Source of the DNA: Circinella minor
Taxonomy: Eukaryota > Mucoromycota > Mucoromycetes > Mucorales > Lichtheimiaceae
Length of the DNA: 64,000 nt
Direction: 5' to 3'
Assembly: GCA_016758965.1 (NCBI GenBank)
Contig: JAEPRB010000036.1
Location: 1-64,000 of the forward strand
Numbering within the stretch: position 1 is the stretch's first letter; the number at the start of each line of letters is the position of its first letter. Positions 1 through 10,864 of this stretch are shown here, piece by piece. Below the pieces are notes generated by a model, which was not told the origin of the DNA, searched no databases, and saw only the letters and a program-made list of their open reading frames with translations. The translations under genes and the position numbers were made by a program.

Positions 1-2174
1 TCACAATATCACGTTATTACCTCTTGTTTATATCCTTTAAATTCCAATAGTATTCACCATAGTGTGTTGTGTGCATTTTAAGGACTTAATAATGATTTTA
101 TTTGATATGTTTGGTACATCGAGAAAGCTTTTACCTTGACCAACACCATCAACAAAGACTTGGACCATTTGAGGTTGAATAGCATTTTCATCAACAATTT
201 GATTCATAAAATCTTTTGTCATGAAACTAACGCCAATTAAAAAGATGAAACCAGATACAACATTAGCTGCGACAGCTGTCAGAATACCAAAAGGTGAGCC
301 ATGTTGAGAGTTCTTGGTTTCTATATATATTATATACGTACAGTTAGAATAATTATAATAAAATGAATATATATATATAAATATATATTAAAGCTATAAA
401 CATATAAATAATACAATTAAAAAAAAATAGACTGACCTTCAGACATGTGAGCAGCACTGTCATAACCACTCAATGTATATTGACTTTGAAGAATTACAAG
501 AAGAAAAGCATAACCATCACTTGAAAAACCAGAGCCATTGTAAAACTCACTAAACTGTTATACATAAACATAAAATTCCAATATGACAATGAGATAAATA
601 GTTAGATTAGTTGAATAATTATAATCAATCTTTCACAAATTAAAAAAAAAAGTGCATACCACAAAGCTACCAGTAGCAAGTGGACGAGTAATTGAAAGAC
701 CAACAACAACGATTAACAATATACCAAGCATATTAACGTAGACTATTCAATATATATATATGTTAGTAAATAGAGTTATCAGTTTCTTTATTTAAAAAGA
801 AAAAAAAACAACTTACAAGCAAATTGATTCATCCAACCATTCCAGCTAACAGCAAATGAATTGAGGAAACCGTGAATAAGCAAAATACCAACGAAAATAC
901 CATATTGCATATAGACAGATGTATCAACTTCAGGTTGCCATACATTGATGACACCAGCAATAAATTGAGAAAGGCCGAGATCAACCGATGTAATACCGAC
1001 TAATTATATATTCAATTAAAAAGAGCAAAAATAAAAAAAAAATGTTATTAATTATTAGTTACCAAATGTTATTTTTTTCCCCTTAATAAATGTACATTTT
1101 AGTTATTATGAGCTTTTTATTTTTCTTCCAATTCAATACTACTTACAGACAAGACCGATCCAATTGAACCAACCACTAAAATATATCGATTAAAAAAAAA
1201 AGGTTATTTAGACTGTTTTATAATTATCTTTTACAGTTGACAAAAACAAATTTGAAAGAAAAAAACTTACGTCAACCAACATGCCAAAGGCATATATTTT
1301 GGTGGTGCAAGTCTACTAACCCAGAAATATAAACCTATTTGTTTTGATAATATTAATATATTCAATTAGTATCATTCATGTTTTTAAAAAACTAATTAAA
1401 TAATTTCAAATTGCGACAACACCAAAGTAAATAAAAAAGTTCTCGATAAGAAACATAAAGAATTAAAAAAAAAAAATAAACTTCGCTATTTATCTTTCCT
1501 TACCTCCAGTAGTAGGATAAGCAGAACAAATTTCAGCAAGTGACATAGCAACAATCATTGTAAAAGTGCCAGTAATAAACCTGTTACGTAGTTGATAAAA
1601 AAAATGTTAATACCATAGTTGTTTTCTTATGTTCACTATCTATCTAATAAACGATAAAGAAAAAAAAAAGGCGGGAGGGGGGGGGAGAATAATGATATCC
1701 TGAAAAAGTAAATAAGATTTCTTACCAGCCCCAAATAACGCCAAGACTCCCAGAGTCATTCATGGCGTCACCCCACATCTATTATTGCATTGATCGATTC
1801 ATAGTCAAAATGATAGAGACGAGGAAAATCAGTCAATTGTTATTTTATATATATGTATATATATATCAAATCAAAACTATTAGTATCAATCATTTGATTA
1901 CATACCGGTGTCAAACCGGAAAGGACGGAACAACAAGAAAATGCAATAGCAAAGTTCGAAAATGCCGAGATTGAGCGATTCAAATCCTATAATATAAATA
2001 GTTCATACAAGATCAATGGTTAATGATATATAATATAGATAAGAAAAAATAATTTTATCCTACCTGAGTGTAGCCAAGTTCATTTAAAAGCTGTTCATCT
2101 GCAGTAAGACCAGGTTTTCCTCCTTCAACCTGTTTCTCGGTTACGTCTTGCTTTTTCATAAAACCAAGTCCCAT
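1..2174 (-). CDS. Amino acid permease, APC superfamily (GABA/choline-type), 3' partial
   Basis: Integral membrane amino acid or amine transporter. Exons read on the minus strand: 2174-2064, 1986-1906, 1778-1726, 1580-1504, 1334-1271, 1175-1147, 999-817, 742-660, 554-437, then 320 to about 135, all phase-compatible with GT/AG borders. The start ATG at 2174 is followed by a charged cytosolic N-terminus. Family motifs seen: ELGYTQDLNRSISAFSNFAI near residue 31, then AEICSAYPTTGGLYFW, WFNWIGLV, LSGYDSAAHMSEETKN and several hydrophobic spans. These fit the Uga4/Hnm1/Bat1 branch of fungal APC permeases, which import GABA, choline or other amino compounds across the plasma or vacuolar membrane; the substrate cannot be told from sequence. 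The last intron probably begins at 134, and the remaining transmembrane segments lie outside the window. Confidence 0.88.
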
Positions 2175-5100
2175 GGTTACGTAGTCGTGATGGATGATAA
2201 TAAAGGTGAGTTGACGGGTTTAGTTTTATGTAAGTAATTTTTTAATATGTGTGTTGATAAAAAAAAAGGGGGGGGGGGTACTGTCTATATCGTGTAAATT
2301 ATTATACTAAAAGAAAAAGATATGTGTCACGTATAAATATATATATAAAGAGATTATTGTTAAGAAACAAAAAAACAAAGAAAGAAGAAAAAAAAAAGAA
2401 TGGAAAAGCTAAGGAGAAAAAAAATGATTGCCTTTTTATATGATTTTTCTCATACATTTCAATTATATGATAATGATGGATTATGATTATAAGATAGGTA
2501 AAAAAAAAAAAGTCCATAATTGTAGATAAAAAGATGGGGATGAACTCGGGGGTGTGAATATAAAATGAGTATCAGTGATTTATTATATCGCGTTATGATG
2601 GAATATAATCATAATGAAAAGAAAAAAGAATCACACAAAATAAAAGCGTGGGACAACAACACATTTCCCATGATCCCTTTTTTTTTTAATGAAGAGTAGT
2701 TAGTATATAGTTTGTTCGTTTTTTTTTCTTTATGCGAAATACGTAATAATAATAAAAAAAAATGGTATGCATTGTTGCATTATTATTTATTATTCTTAAC
2801 ATATATTTGCTAAACGTAAAAAAAAAAATATTGTTATTAATATATATTAGTATTATAATATATATAAGTTGTTTATTCCTTTAATATATAATCAACAAAA
2901 GATAACGTTTGATTTCCCTATTATCAACGGATTTTAAAAAGTAAGAAATATATATGATGCAGCATTTATTTTATAAAGTTCAATGTTTCTGTTTTTGATA
3001 AAAGAAAATACCGAAACAAGTCGATTGTCCTACATATTATTTGTCATCAATGGCCTGTAATTGACCTTTTTTGGGAGCGATCTTGCTCGATTTAGTTATT
3101 GAACTGAAGCATTATAGAATTTACACATTAAACAATTCTAATCTTATCAGTCTACACAACCTCAATAAACTCTAAATAGAAACAAGGAAAAAAAAAGTGT
3201 AACAAGTAGAGACGTTATCTTTTGAGTTATTTTTTTTCAAACTTGGTTATCTTGCGACATGTGGTTTGAGGTATTTTAATCATTAAAAAAAAGAATATAT
3301 ATATATTTGACGTATTAAAAAATAAAAATGTTCTTTACTTGATAAAATTTATGATAAAATGAAGAATAATAATAATAAAACCCTTAAAAAATAAAAAATA
3401 TTGCTTTGTCATCTGTGAGAAAAAAAAATGAATACGTATTTCTTTTTACCACAGAGTCAAATTATATCTTTTCTCTCTATGATTCAGGTAGAAATCATAG
3501 TTTCGTTTTTCCCACCCTTCAATAAAATAATATATCTTATATAGTTTATGATTTAACCAATCAATTCTTTGTTACAAAGATTTCCGTTGGCTCGGATTCT
3601 TTTTTTTTTTTACGCACGCTTTTCTCTCTCTCTCACTTTTAATATCAGCAAATAAAAACAAAAATGAGGATAAAAAGACGAACTCTGTTTTGAACTGTTG
3701 TATAAAAAATGCCCAATCTGCGCGGAACTATAAATTTTTCACTTGTTGATGATCCTTAATTTACGCCTTATTAACTATTTTTAACATTTGCAATATACTG
3801 CATGATGCATCAGTTATATACGTAATAAAATAAAATAACAAAACCTATTTCAAGAGACATTACAGAATATTATTGACAACTGATATATTTTAAGAATTAA
3901 TAATAAATCAATATGCACCTCTTGATGAATGTTCTTTTTTTTTTAATGGCTTATTGTAAAGGGATGGTTTTCTAACGGCTTTTAACAATCTGTCTGAACC
4001 GTGTTGTTTATTAAAATAATTTTTAGTTACATGCATAAGAACAATCTCAGCAAGTTGCAGTGTTGGTTTTTCCCTCCACACAGTTGAGTTAATATTCAAA
4101 AGAGCTAAAAATTAAAATTTCTTTGCTCTTGCGTTTCTTGTTCATCATGATAAATTTTTAGAGGGTTGAAAAAATTCAAAGAAAGTGTTATAAAGACTAT
4201 AGGTATGTATATACATTAATAATATTAACCAGCATATGACATAGTTTGATAAGCAAAAAGGAAATGACATGTCATTTCAAAATATATAATAGTAGTTGAC
4301 ATCACGTTGACTTATTTTTGTTTTATTAAACTTTAGAAATGAACATTTCTTGATGCTAAAAAAAAAGTTTACAATCTTGAAGCAACCGGAAAGAATGTTG
4401 TAAAATACAAAGCTTTGAAAAAAATCGTTGGTAATGTCCAAGAAAATCTCTGAAACACATAAATTGGATTGTGTTCCAACGCGTTTTCAATGATGTCAAG
4501 AGGTGTGGATCGTTTCGTCCCGTTCTTTCATTCGACTTTTTAACTGCACTTTACATTTCGCTGTTGTAACCTTTGGTGACTTCCTTCTAGTGAGTGAGAA
4601 AACTTTTTCTTACTGCCCTTGATCGAAGAGGAATAAAGTTACTTATCCTCTTGAAGGGGAAAGCCTGGGCGAAAAAAAATATATATATATATGTCTCTCC
4701 TGCAATCACTGCTGCGGAAAAAAAGCTGGCTGTAATTTCCAAAGATAAGCTGGGATTTTAACTCTGCATAATTTTATCAAGACCACTCTCGAACATGGTA
4801 AAGAATTGTTTCCATGCCAGGCAATGAATATAACCATGTCTTTTGTAATAGTGACTCAAAGATACAAATTTTTTATTTAAACAGTCATAGAGACATATAT
4901 TTTAAATAACAAAACTGAATCTCTCTCACACTCACCAATTTTGTTGCGGATAACAAAGAATTGATTGCTTCGACCATTACCAGTGACCGAGATTTTTGTA
5001 AATAGTGGTCTTTATTATTCAAAACAATCGCCCGAAAAAAAATGGAAAATCGATGGTATGTAATTGAATTTAAAGATTTATTTTTTTTAGAAGAGGTTGT

Positions 5101-5299
5101 ATTGAATGGTATAGTAATGTTATTCTCAAAATACCACTTACAGGTCTCTTCAAGTCCTGATTGGGCTAGTGTGTGCTTTTTATATGTAACAAACTCAATT
5201 TTTTCATCTCATCGTGAAAATACAATAATAACACCATCGAAATCAATCCACCACAAGCAGCTCTGATTCAGGCGCAACTACTACTTCATATTTGTGAAA
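2175..5299. other. Long intergenic stretch, no gene supported
   Basis: About 3.1 kb of AT-rich sequence between the permease start and the first inverted-repeat element. It holds many A/T homopolymers, a G run near 2270-2278 and short TA runs. Open frames here (2302-2517, 3908-4099, 5042-5266) are low-complexity or lack recognisable motifs and I do not call them genes. The permease promoter must lie in the first few hundred bases. Confidence 0.6.
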
Positions 5300-5556
5300 G
5301 TCTAATCCGCAGCGGTTCTGTTAAAGCCGCTGTTATGTTAAATTTAACAGCTTCTGCAGCGGTAGCTGTTACAATGCTCTTAAGTTTAACAGTTAAGCTT
5401 CACAGCTGCTTGACTTCAAAAGAAAAAAATTGCCTGTAAAATTTTCTTTCGAAGCATCCGCTACACAAGTTGGTCAATTTAACTGTCAGAAACTGTTACC
5501 TGGCCTGTTAATTATGATAATTTAACAGTTTGTAACAACCACCGCTGTGGATGGTC
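5300..5556. mobile_element. Degenerate MITE with PIF/Harbinger-like ends
   Basis: The two ends form an imperfect inverted repeat. The left end contains TCCGCAGCGG and, on the complementary strand, the right end reads GACCATCCACAGCGG, close to the terminus of the full PIF/Harbinger element at 35515. Motifs of the type TTTAACAG recur inside in both orientations. A TAA trinucleotide lies beside each end, though the left border is uncertain. There is no coding capacity. Probably an old non-autonomous copy; superfamily assignment is inference from the termini. Confidence 0.5.
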
Positions 5557-5570
5557 TAATGATAAAAAGA

Positions 5571-7153
5571 GAATCGAAGAGTTGTTTGATTCTATAATGA
5601 AAGACAAGAATAAACTTTGGCAATTAACAACTGGTACGTACTATCGTAGAAGAGAAGATGAAACAACATGGATTGAAGTGTAACTTTGAACAGTAAGTAT
5701 ATTTTTTTATTTTTATTTTCGTTGTTGTTTTTCCATTTTTAAGCCAATCAGACAATATCTATTCGGTAATTATATTTTGATGACAAAAATAACTAGGGCT
5801 AATTACTTTTACATTATATTTAGTCCTTGTCATTCATTAATACTGGATCCTTGGGATGAAACGTGGTCACAATATTTTACAAAAGATGAACTTGAGGAGA
5901 TTGTGTCATACAATGTACCCGATATCCTTCCACTACCTCTATCACTTCAACAATATATAGATAAATTTAAAAATACGGTACGTTTGTTTAATGGATAAAT
6001 GTGCTTTGTCTGTTGATTACGTAAAAAATTTACTAACACGAATAATATAATTGCTAGAATAATTTTGGATCAAATACGAAATATTGTTCTTCAAAACCCA
6101 TTTCACCCACTTAATGACCCTGAATTACACTGGATGGAATCATCTATTTCCAAAGTATTGGATCTCTTGTATTATGATATTGTTCACAAATATGAAAGTA
6201 AAGCAGACTTAATGAAAAGAATATGGTGTTTTATCGATTGCGCATTTGACATTGGTGACGTGAATGTAGTCGCGTAAGCTATTACCTGTATTATTATAAT
6301 AGATGTGTTATTGAATATTAGACTTACAGAATAACCTGTGCATATGCACTTCATTAGGGGCGAGTATGTTTCTAAGTCCTCGCCGTTACGAGTTAACAGT
6401 GATCGAACTTTACCAGGAATTGATCCCTTAAAACGAAAGAAAACCGGTTCAAAAGTAGATCTTTTATATAAAACCAAAATCCATGAAATAGGAGCTGTAG
6501 AAGCTGGAAAACATACAGATACAAACACTACCAAGGCTACCATAGAATACGGAATCAAAACGCCTAAAGTATTAATGATTCGCGGCCGAGTTATTTTTTA
6601 ATTTTGCGCTGATATACAAGGGTTTCCGTGAAGTTGAAAATAATCAGGCACAAACATAAAATTACAGCAGACGCCGCGAATCATTAGGAAAAAAAACAAC
6701 ATTTCTCTCTACGTGAGATTCAAACGTTTGAATTTATTATCGCTGGTAGACTATCACACAATATAAAATAATAAAAGGAACAGGGTAATTTTTTTTTTTT
6801 TTGAAATCTAATAAACTTTGTTTTTTATTATAGGTTTAATGGAAATATTACCAATGGTGATGGATTGTCCTAGTGAGATCGTATGCAGAATAAACAGACC
6901 GGCACAATGGCTTTGCTTTCCAACTACTACAAGAAACTTTAAAAATAGGATGGAAGCATTATTTCGTATGGTATACAGTACAAAAACGCGTATGCAAAAT
7001 GTGCTTGATAAATTAGATGATGAACCTGTACATATTTCGTTTGTAAAACCCAGATCACCTATACCTTCTTCATTTACCCCTTCCATTAAAGTTTTAAGAA
7101 AAGAAAAGTATTCCATTCGTATAATTACCGTCATAATATTGGTAAAAACTTGA
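5571..7153 (+). pseudogene. Broken hypothetical gene of a Mucoromycota-type family
   Basis: A chain of coding-like fragments in order: 5571-5690 (contains LWQLTTGTYYRRRED, ending at an in-frame stop), 5777-5998 (PWDETWSQYFTKDELEEI), 6065-6277 (LNDPELHWMESSISKVLDLL), 6338-6580 (KKTGSKVDLLYK, then IHEIGAVEAGK) and 6831-7153 (LPMVMDCPSEIVCRI, then FKNRMEALFRMVYS). The pieces sit in shifted frames, several joins have no clean intron, and an inverted-repeat insert lies between the last two. The arrangement (acidic N-terminal part, a D...E..K-like core, C-terminal helix region) resembles hypothetical proteins I associate with Mucoromycota genomes; I cannot name a function. Compare the gene at 14145-15430. 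A normal gene with unusual introns is less likely, because the first fragment runs into a stop just before its apparent GTAAGT donor. Confidence 0.5.
6573..6686. repeat. 114-bp insert bounded by 14-bp perfect inverted repeats
   Basis: TAATGATTCGCGGC at 6573-6586 is repeated exactly on the other strand at 6673-6686. The spacer is AT-rich, and both arms are followed inward by a similar TAATTTT stretch. It lies between two coding fragments of the broken gene. I see no clear target duplication. Confidence 0.55.
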
Positions 7154-7409
7154 ATTTTGCGCCCAAAAAATACCAGAGAATAAAATAAACAACTTTACCA
7201 CTCAATAAAAAAAAAGTTAATTACTTCACCTATATAAATATGTATGCTCTAACAACATGATAATATTTTATTATGTTAATATATATTGAGAAAAGAACAT
7301 GTTAGTGTAGTAAATACTTGACAATTTAATTTAGTTCAAAGAAGTAGTTCTTTAAGTGATCTACATTTTAGTACTTTCTTACACCTGAGATATTTTGGGC
7401 GCAAAATCC
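7152..7409. mobile_element. 258-bp MITE with GGGCGCAAAA-type termini
   Basis: The left end GAATTTTGCGCCCAAAA and the reverse complement of the right end GGATTTTGCGCCCAAAA match at 16 of 17 positions, and similarity continues to about 24 bp. AACTT occurs directly outside both ends (7147-7151 and 7410-7414), consistent with a 5-bp target duplication. The interior is AT-rich with no ORF. It sits just after the broken gene. The superfamily is not assigned; a 5-bp match could be chance in AT-rich DNA. Confidence 0.65.
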
Positions 7410-7845
7410 AACTTTTTGATTTATGCTACATAATATCTTTAATCTTTTATCATAAATATGTTCACCTTGTCTATGCTTTTTTTTTTCAATTTATCCACAT
7501 GTACATTGATTATTTTATCGTATAACACATATTATTTTATTATCCATATGCTTCTTGGAGGAAACAAAAAGTTTTCGTTTAGTACTCTATTTATTATAAC
7601 TGGTGTTTTTTTCTAAAAAAAAAATTGTATCAGGTAAATGATAATAACGACTAGGATGGCAAATATAAGAATAAAATTTTATAAGACGGTGCCTAGAAGA
7701 TCTGATTTTTTTTTTTTTGTCCCTCCGCATACTTACCAACTTTTTTTTGTTTGTGTTCGTGACCGTTCTCGGAAGTACAAGTCGAAAAGGGGTCAATTGT
7801 TCAAACCAACATTTTTTTTTTTTAGTTTATAACAAAAACAAAAAT
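7410..7845. other. Upstream region of the PPR gene
   Basis: AT-rich, with T runs at 7708-7718 and 7812-7823. An in-frame open extension reaches 7717 but begins with TTG and is T-run derived, so I treat it as leader rather than coding. Confidence 0.45.
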
Positions 7846-10251
7846 ATGCTTTCAAGAACAGGCACCAAAGCTTGTTTATCTGTTGGACGACGACGTATAC
7901 CCATTAGTTTATTACGCCATTCATTATCGAAAACACGAATAAATGATAAACAACAAACATGTTCCTTAACAACAGTAACTCAGCAACACCAACGACAACA
8001 ACAACGATTACAATCCCAGTATGGTCATTATATGACTCGATGTCATTTCGCGACCCGCAAGAATAATAACAACAATAATAAAAACAATATGGCAACATTA
8101 ATGGCATCTTATGAAAGTGAAGAAATAACCAATATGTTAACAGCCATTCAACAAGAAAATATTCTTCAAGCACGTAAATCCTTCTCACTTGCACGTAACA
8201 ATTTAAACGATCGACGTTTTGTTACGCGTGACATGATTCAAAATCTCTTGATGCTTGTTCGAAAGGGAGAAAAGCCTGCCGACTTGGCATTTGTTTGTGA
8301 CTTGGTTGAAACGATGCACCAAGATTTTAGTATTCAACCGAAACTTTTTGAATATCATGCACTCATGTACGCTTATGGTGTTCATGAACGACCTCAAGAT
8401 GCTTATGATGTATTATTAAATTTACCAAAGGATATTCGACCTTCTACACATACATATAATATATTACTGGGATGTTATAAACGCATTAATGATTATAAAA
8501 CAGCATTACAGATATTTGATGAAATGCAACATACCAAAGGAGCTCGCCATGATTTGGTGACTTACAACACAATGCTTTATTTTGTACCGCAAGACAAGGC
8601 ATTGGAATTATTCGAACAAATGGAAAGAGAAGGTATTCAACCCGATGGATACACTTATTCGACGATTCTCAGTATTGCAACACGAGCAAATAATAAACGC
8701 ATTGGAAATTCAGTTTATGAAAAACTATATAATGTTCCTGAATTGGTCACGGATACAGTCACGATGAATACTATGGTGTCATATAAGGCATCTACCGCCA
8801 ATCAAGGACTCAATGACGTATTGGATCTTTACCATAATTTATCATCACGATTTCCCCGTATTAAGAAAAATATAGTTACCTATAATATCATGCTTGATGC
8901 CTGTCTCAAACACGATAATCCTGCATGTGCTTATACAATTTTTAACGACATGAAAAGAGCAGGGATTGCACCTGATGTTATTACATATGGAACATTGATT
9001 GATGCCGAAGCAACCCAATTGAATATGGAAGGTGCATTGGGATTATTTGATGAGATGACGTATCGATCGATTAGACCCAATGAACGTGTTTTGGGTTCAT
9101 TAGCCAATTTGGCTTCTCGAGAAACCGATCCAAAATTATTAACACGTGTATGTGACACGGTACAACGCTATAGTCAAGAATTCCGATTGGATAGCAAGGC
9201 ATATAATGGATTATTAAGTGGATTGGCAAAACATGGACGATCTGCGCAGGCACAGGAACTCTATGATGAGGTGTTTCGACATAATACACGGGAAGCGGAT
9301 GTCGCAACATTTACTAATTTAATGTTGGCTTATGTCAATGATGATCAATTAGATGATGCTATGGATATTTATTATGAATTACGTGAACATTATCAAAATG
9401 CGGAACCGGGTCAAGCTAGAATTACATTGGATACACAATTTTATACAACTTTAATATCAGCCATGACAGCTCTTTCAACTCGTAATAATAAGAACAAAAT
9501 AACATCAACAACGATGACGAAGGATGAATCAGGACCAGCACCTAGTTATGGATATATGGTTGAAGATAAACCAGATAGTGTTGAAAATTTGGATGGTACA
9601 TCTCAACCCAGCTTATTACGAGCTTTGACATTATTTAATGATATGCGACGACTTCTCATTCGACCCAATGCACATGTATATACAGCCATGTTATATGCAT
9701 GTGCACAATACCGTGATGCTTATGCATTGGAACAAATTCATCGATTGATCCGTATGGATTTATATTTTGATCCCGATACAGCAGTTTACAATGCATTAAT
9801 GGATGCCTACAATCGTTGTGGTGATGGTCATGTTGTATTACAATTATGGGATGTTTTAATGCTATCATCAGCACCCAAGACAGCGATTGATCAAGTGACT
9901 ATTTCTGTTGTATTGGATAGTTGTGGACATAATGGATATAGTTACAAGGCTCATGGAATTTGGCGTAAAGTGAAACGAGCAGGATTTGATTTGAATACCA
10001 ATAATTATAATTCTTATATTGAATGTTTGTGTCGACAAAAGGGACGTACTGGATGGGATGAAGCACGGCGTGTAGTGAATGAAGAAATGCGACCTCTTAC
10101 ATCTATACATGATCCAAGACCACCTTTAGAAGAAAAGACATTAAATACATTGATTGGATTTGCAAGGAAAAAGAAATTTAAACAAGAAGAATTGAATGAA
10201 TTGGAAGCTTGGAAACAGCAATTGTTATCATCATCTCCATCATCTTCATAA
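7846..10251 (+). CDS. Mitochondrial pentatricopeptide repeat (PPR) protein
   Basis: Intronless ORF of 801 residues. The first in-frame ATG is at 7846, preceded by CAAAAAT, and gives an N-terminus rich in Arg, Ser and Thr and poor in acids, as expected of a mitochondrial targeting presequence. At least eight degenerate 35-residue PPR motifs follow from roughly residue 150 onward; clear cores are THTYNILLGCYKR, LVTYNTMLYF, DGYTYSTILSIATRA, IVTYNIMLDACLKH, DVITYGTLIDAEAT and DTAVYNALMDAYNRC. PPR proteins bind single-stranded RNA and act in organelle RNA processing, stability or translation; the RNA target here is unknown. A Gln/Asn-rich segment lies between the presequence and the repeats, and the C-terminus is a short Ser tail. 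No specific yeast orthologue is claimed. Confidence 0.9.
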   Translation: MLSRTGTKACLSVGRRRIPISLLRHSLSKTRINDKQQTCSLTTVTQQHQRQQQRLQSQYGHYMTRCHFATRKNNNNNNKNNMATLMASYESEEITNMLTAIQQENILQARKSFSLARNNLNDRRFVTRDMIQNLLMLVRKGEKPADLAFVCDLVETMHQDFSIQPKLFEYHALMYAYGVHERPQDAYDVLLNLPKDIRPSTHTYNILLGCYKRINDYKTALQIFDEMQHTKGARHDLVTYNTMLYFVPQDKALELFEQMEREGIQPDGYTYSTILSIATRANNKRIGNSVYEKLYNVPELVTDTVTMNTMVSYKASTANQGLNDVLDLYHNLSSRFPRIKKNIVTYNIMLDACLKHDNPACAYTIFNDMKRAGIAPDVITYGTLIDAEATQLNMEGALGLFDEMTYRSIRPNERVLGSLANLASRETDPKLLTRVCDTVQRYSQEFRLDSKAYNGLLSGLAKHGRSAQAQELYDEVFRHNTREADVATFTNLMLAYVNDDQLDDAMDIYYELREHYQNAEPGQARITLDTQFYTTLISAMTALSTRNNKNKITSTTMTKDESGPAPSYGYMVEDKPDSVENLDGTSQPSLLRALTLFNDMRRLLIRPNAHVYTAMLYACAQYRDAYALEQIHRLIRMDLYFDPDTAVYNALMDAYNRCGDGHVVLQLWDVLMLSSAPKTAIDQVTISVVLDSCGHNGYSYKAHGIWRKVKRAGFDLNTNNYNSYIECLCRQKGRTGWDEARRVVNEEMRPLTSIHDPRPPLEEKTLNTLIGFARKKKFKQEELNELEAWKQQLLSSSPSSS

Positions 10252-10864
10252 ACAAAAAGATTAATAATCATATAATAATAACATATAGATAGAATTTCCC
10301 ATTTATTCATTTTATATAATGCACATATTACAATTCATTACACCCTCCGCTATTATACATCAACAAACACACATATACACAAATAACAAACCTTTCAAAA
10401 TACCTTATTTCTAAATGTATAAAAGAAAAAAGATAATATAGCTTTTAAAAGAAAAGACCGACATGTGCTTATTTTAGTATAGTAATATTGGGTGTTGTTA
10501 AATAGTTTATTGATCTAGTACTAGTATATTGTAAGTAGTGATGGTAATATACCAGATATCCCCTAGTTTTTCAATTCCTTTCCCCCTCCCCCCCTTCTTT
10601 CCTTCCCCTACCTTTTATTTTTTATTTTTTTTCGTTCGTTTCTTTACTCCCTTTCTATTTTATCATCTTTCCTTATTCAAAGTTACAAGATATAGAAAAA
10701 AAAATATAAACTACATTCCCCCTTTTTACTTTCTTCCCCCTTCAACTTTTGCTCCGTGATTTATATAATCTTTGTTTTCTTCTTATTTCTCCTTCTTTCT
10801 CTTTCTCTTTTCTCTCTTACTCAAACATACATACTTTCTTTTTAAAACACTTTTTATTTTTAAA
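10252..10864. promoter_or_regulatory. Pyrimidine-rich leader before the septin gene
   Basis: Positions 10558-10860 are dominated by C/T on the plus strand with repeated TTTCTTTCC-type runs ending just before the septin ATG. Such CT-rich tracts are common in fungal promoters and 5' leaders. The first part is the 3' region of the PPR gene. No TATA element can be singled out in such AT-rich DNA. Confidence 0.45.

Noticed and set aside
2302..2517. 71-residue minus-strand frame rich in Phe
   Set aside because: Product of A/T homopolymers, with no motif; typical of AT-rich intergenic DNA.
6184..6558. 124-residue minus-strand frame opposite the broken gene
   Set aside because: The plus strand carries the recognisable family blocks; this is the antisense shadow.
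7717..7845. N-terminal extension of the PPR open frame
   Set aside because: It begins with TTG, is largely encoded by T runs, and the ATG at 7846 gives a proper mitochondrial presequence.
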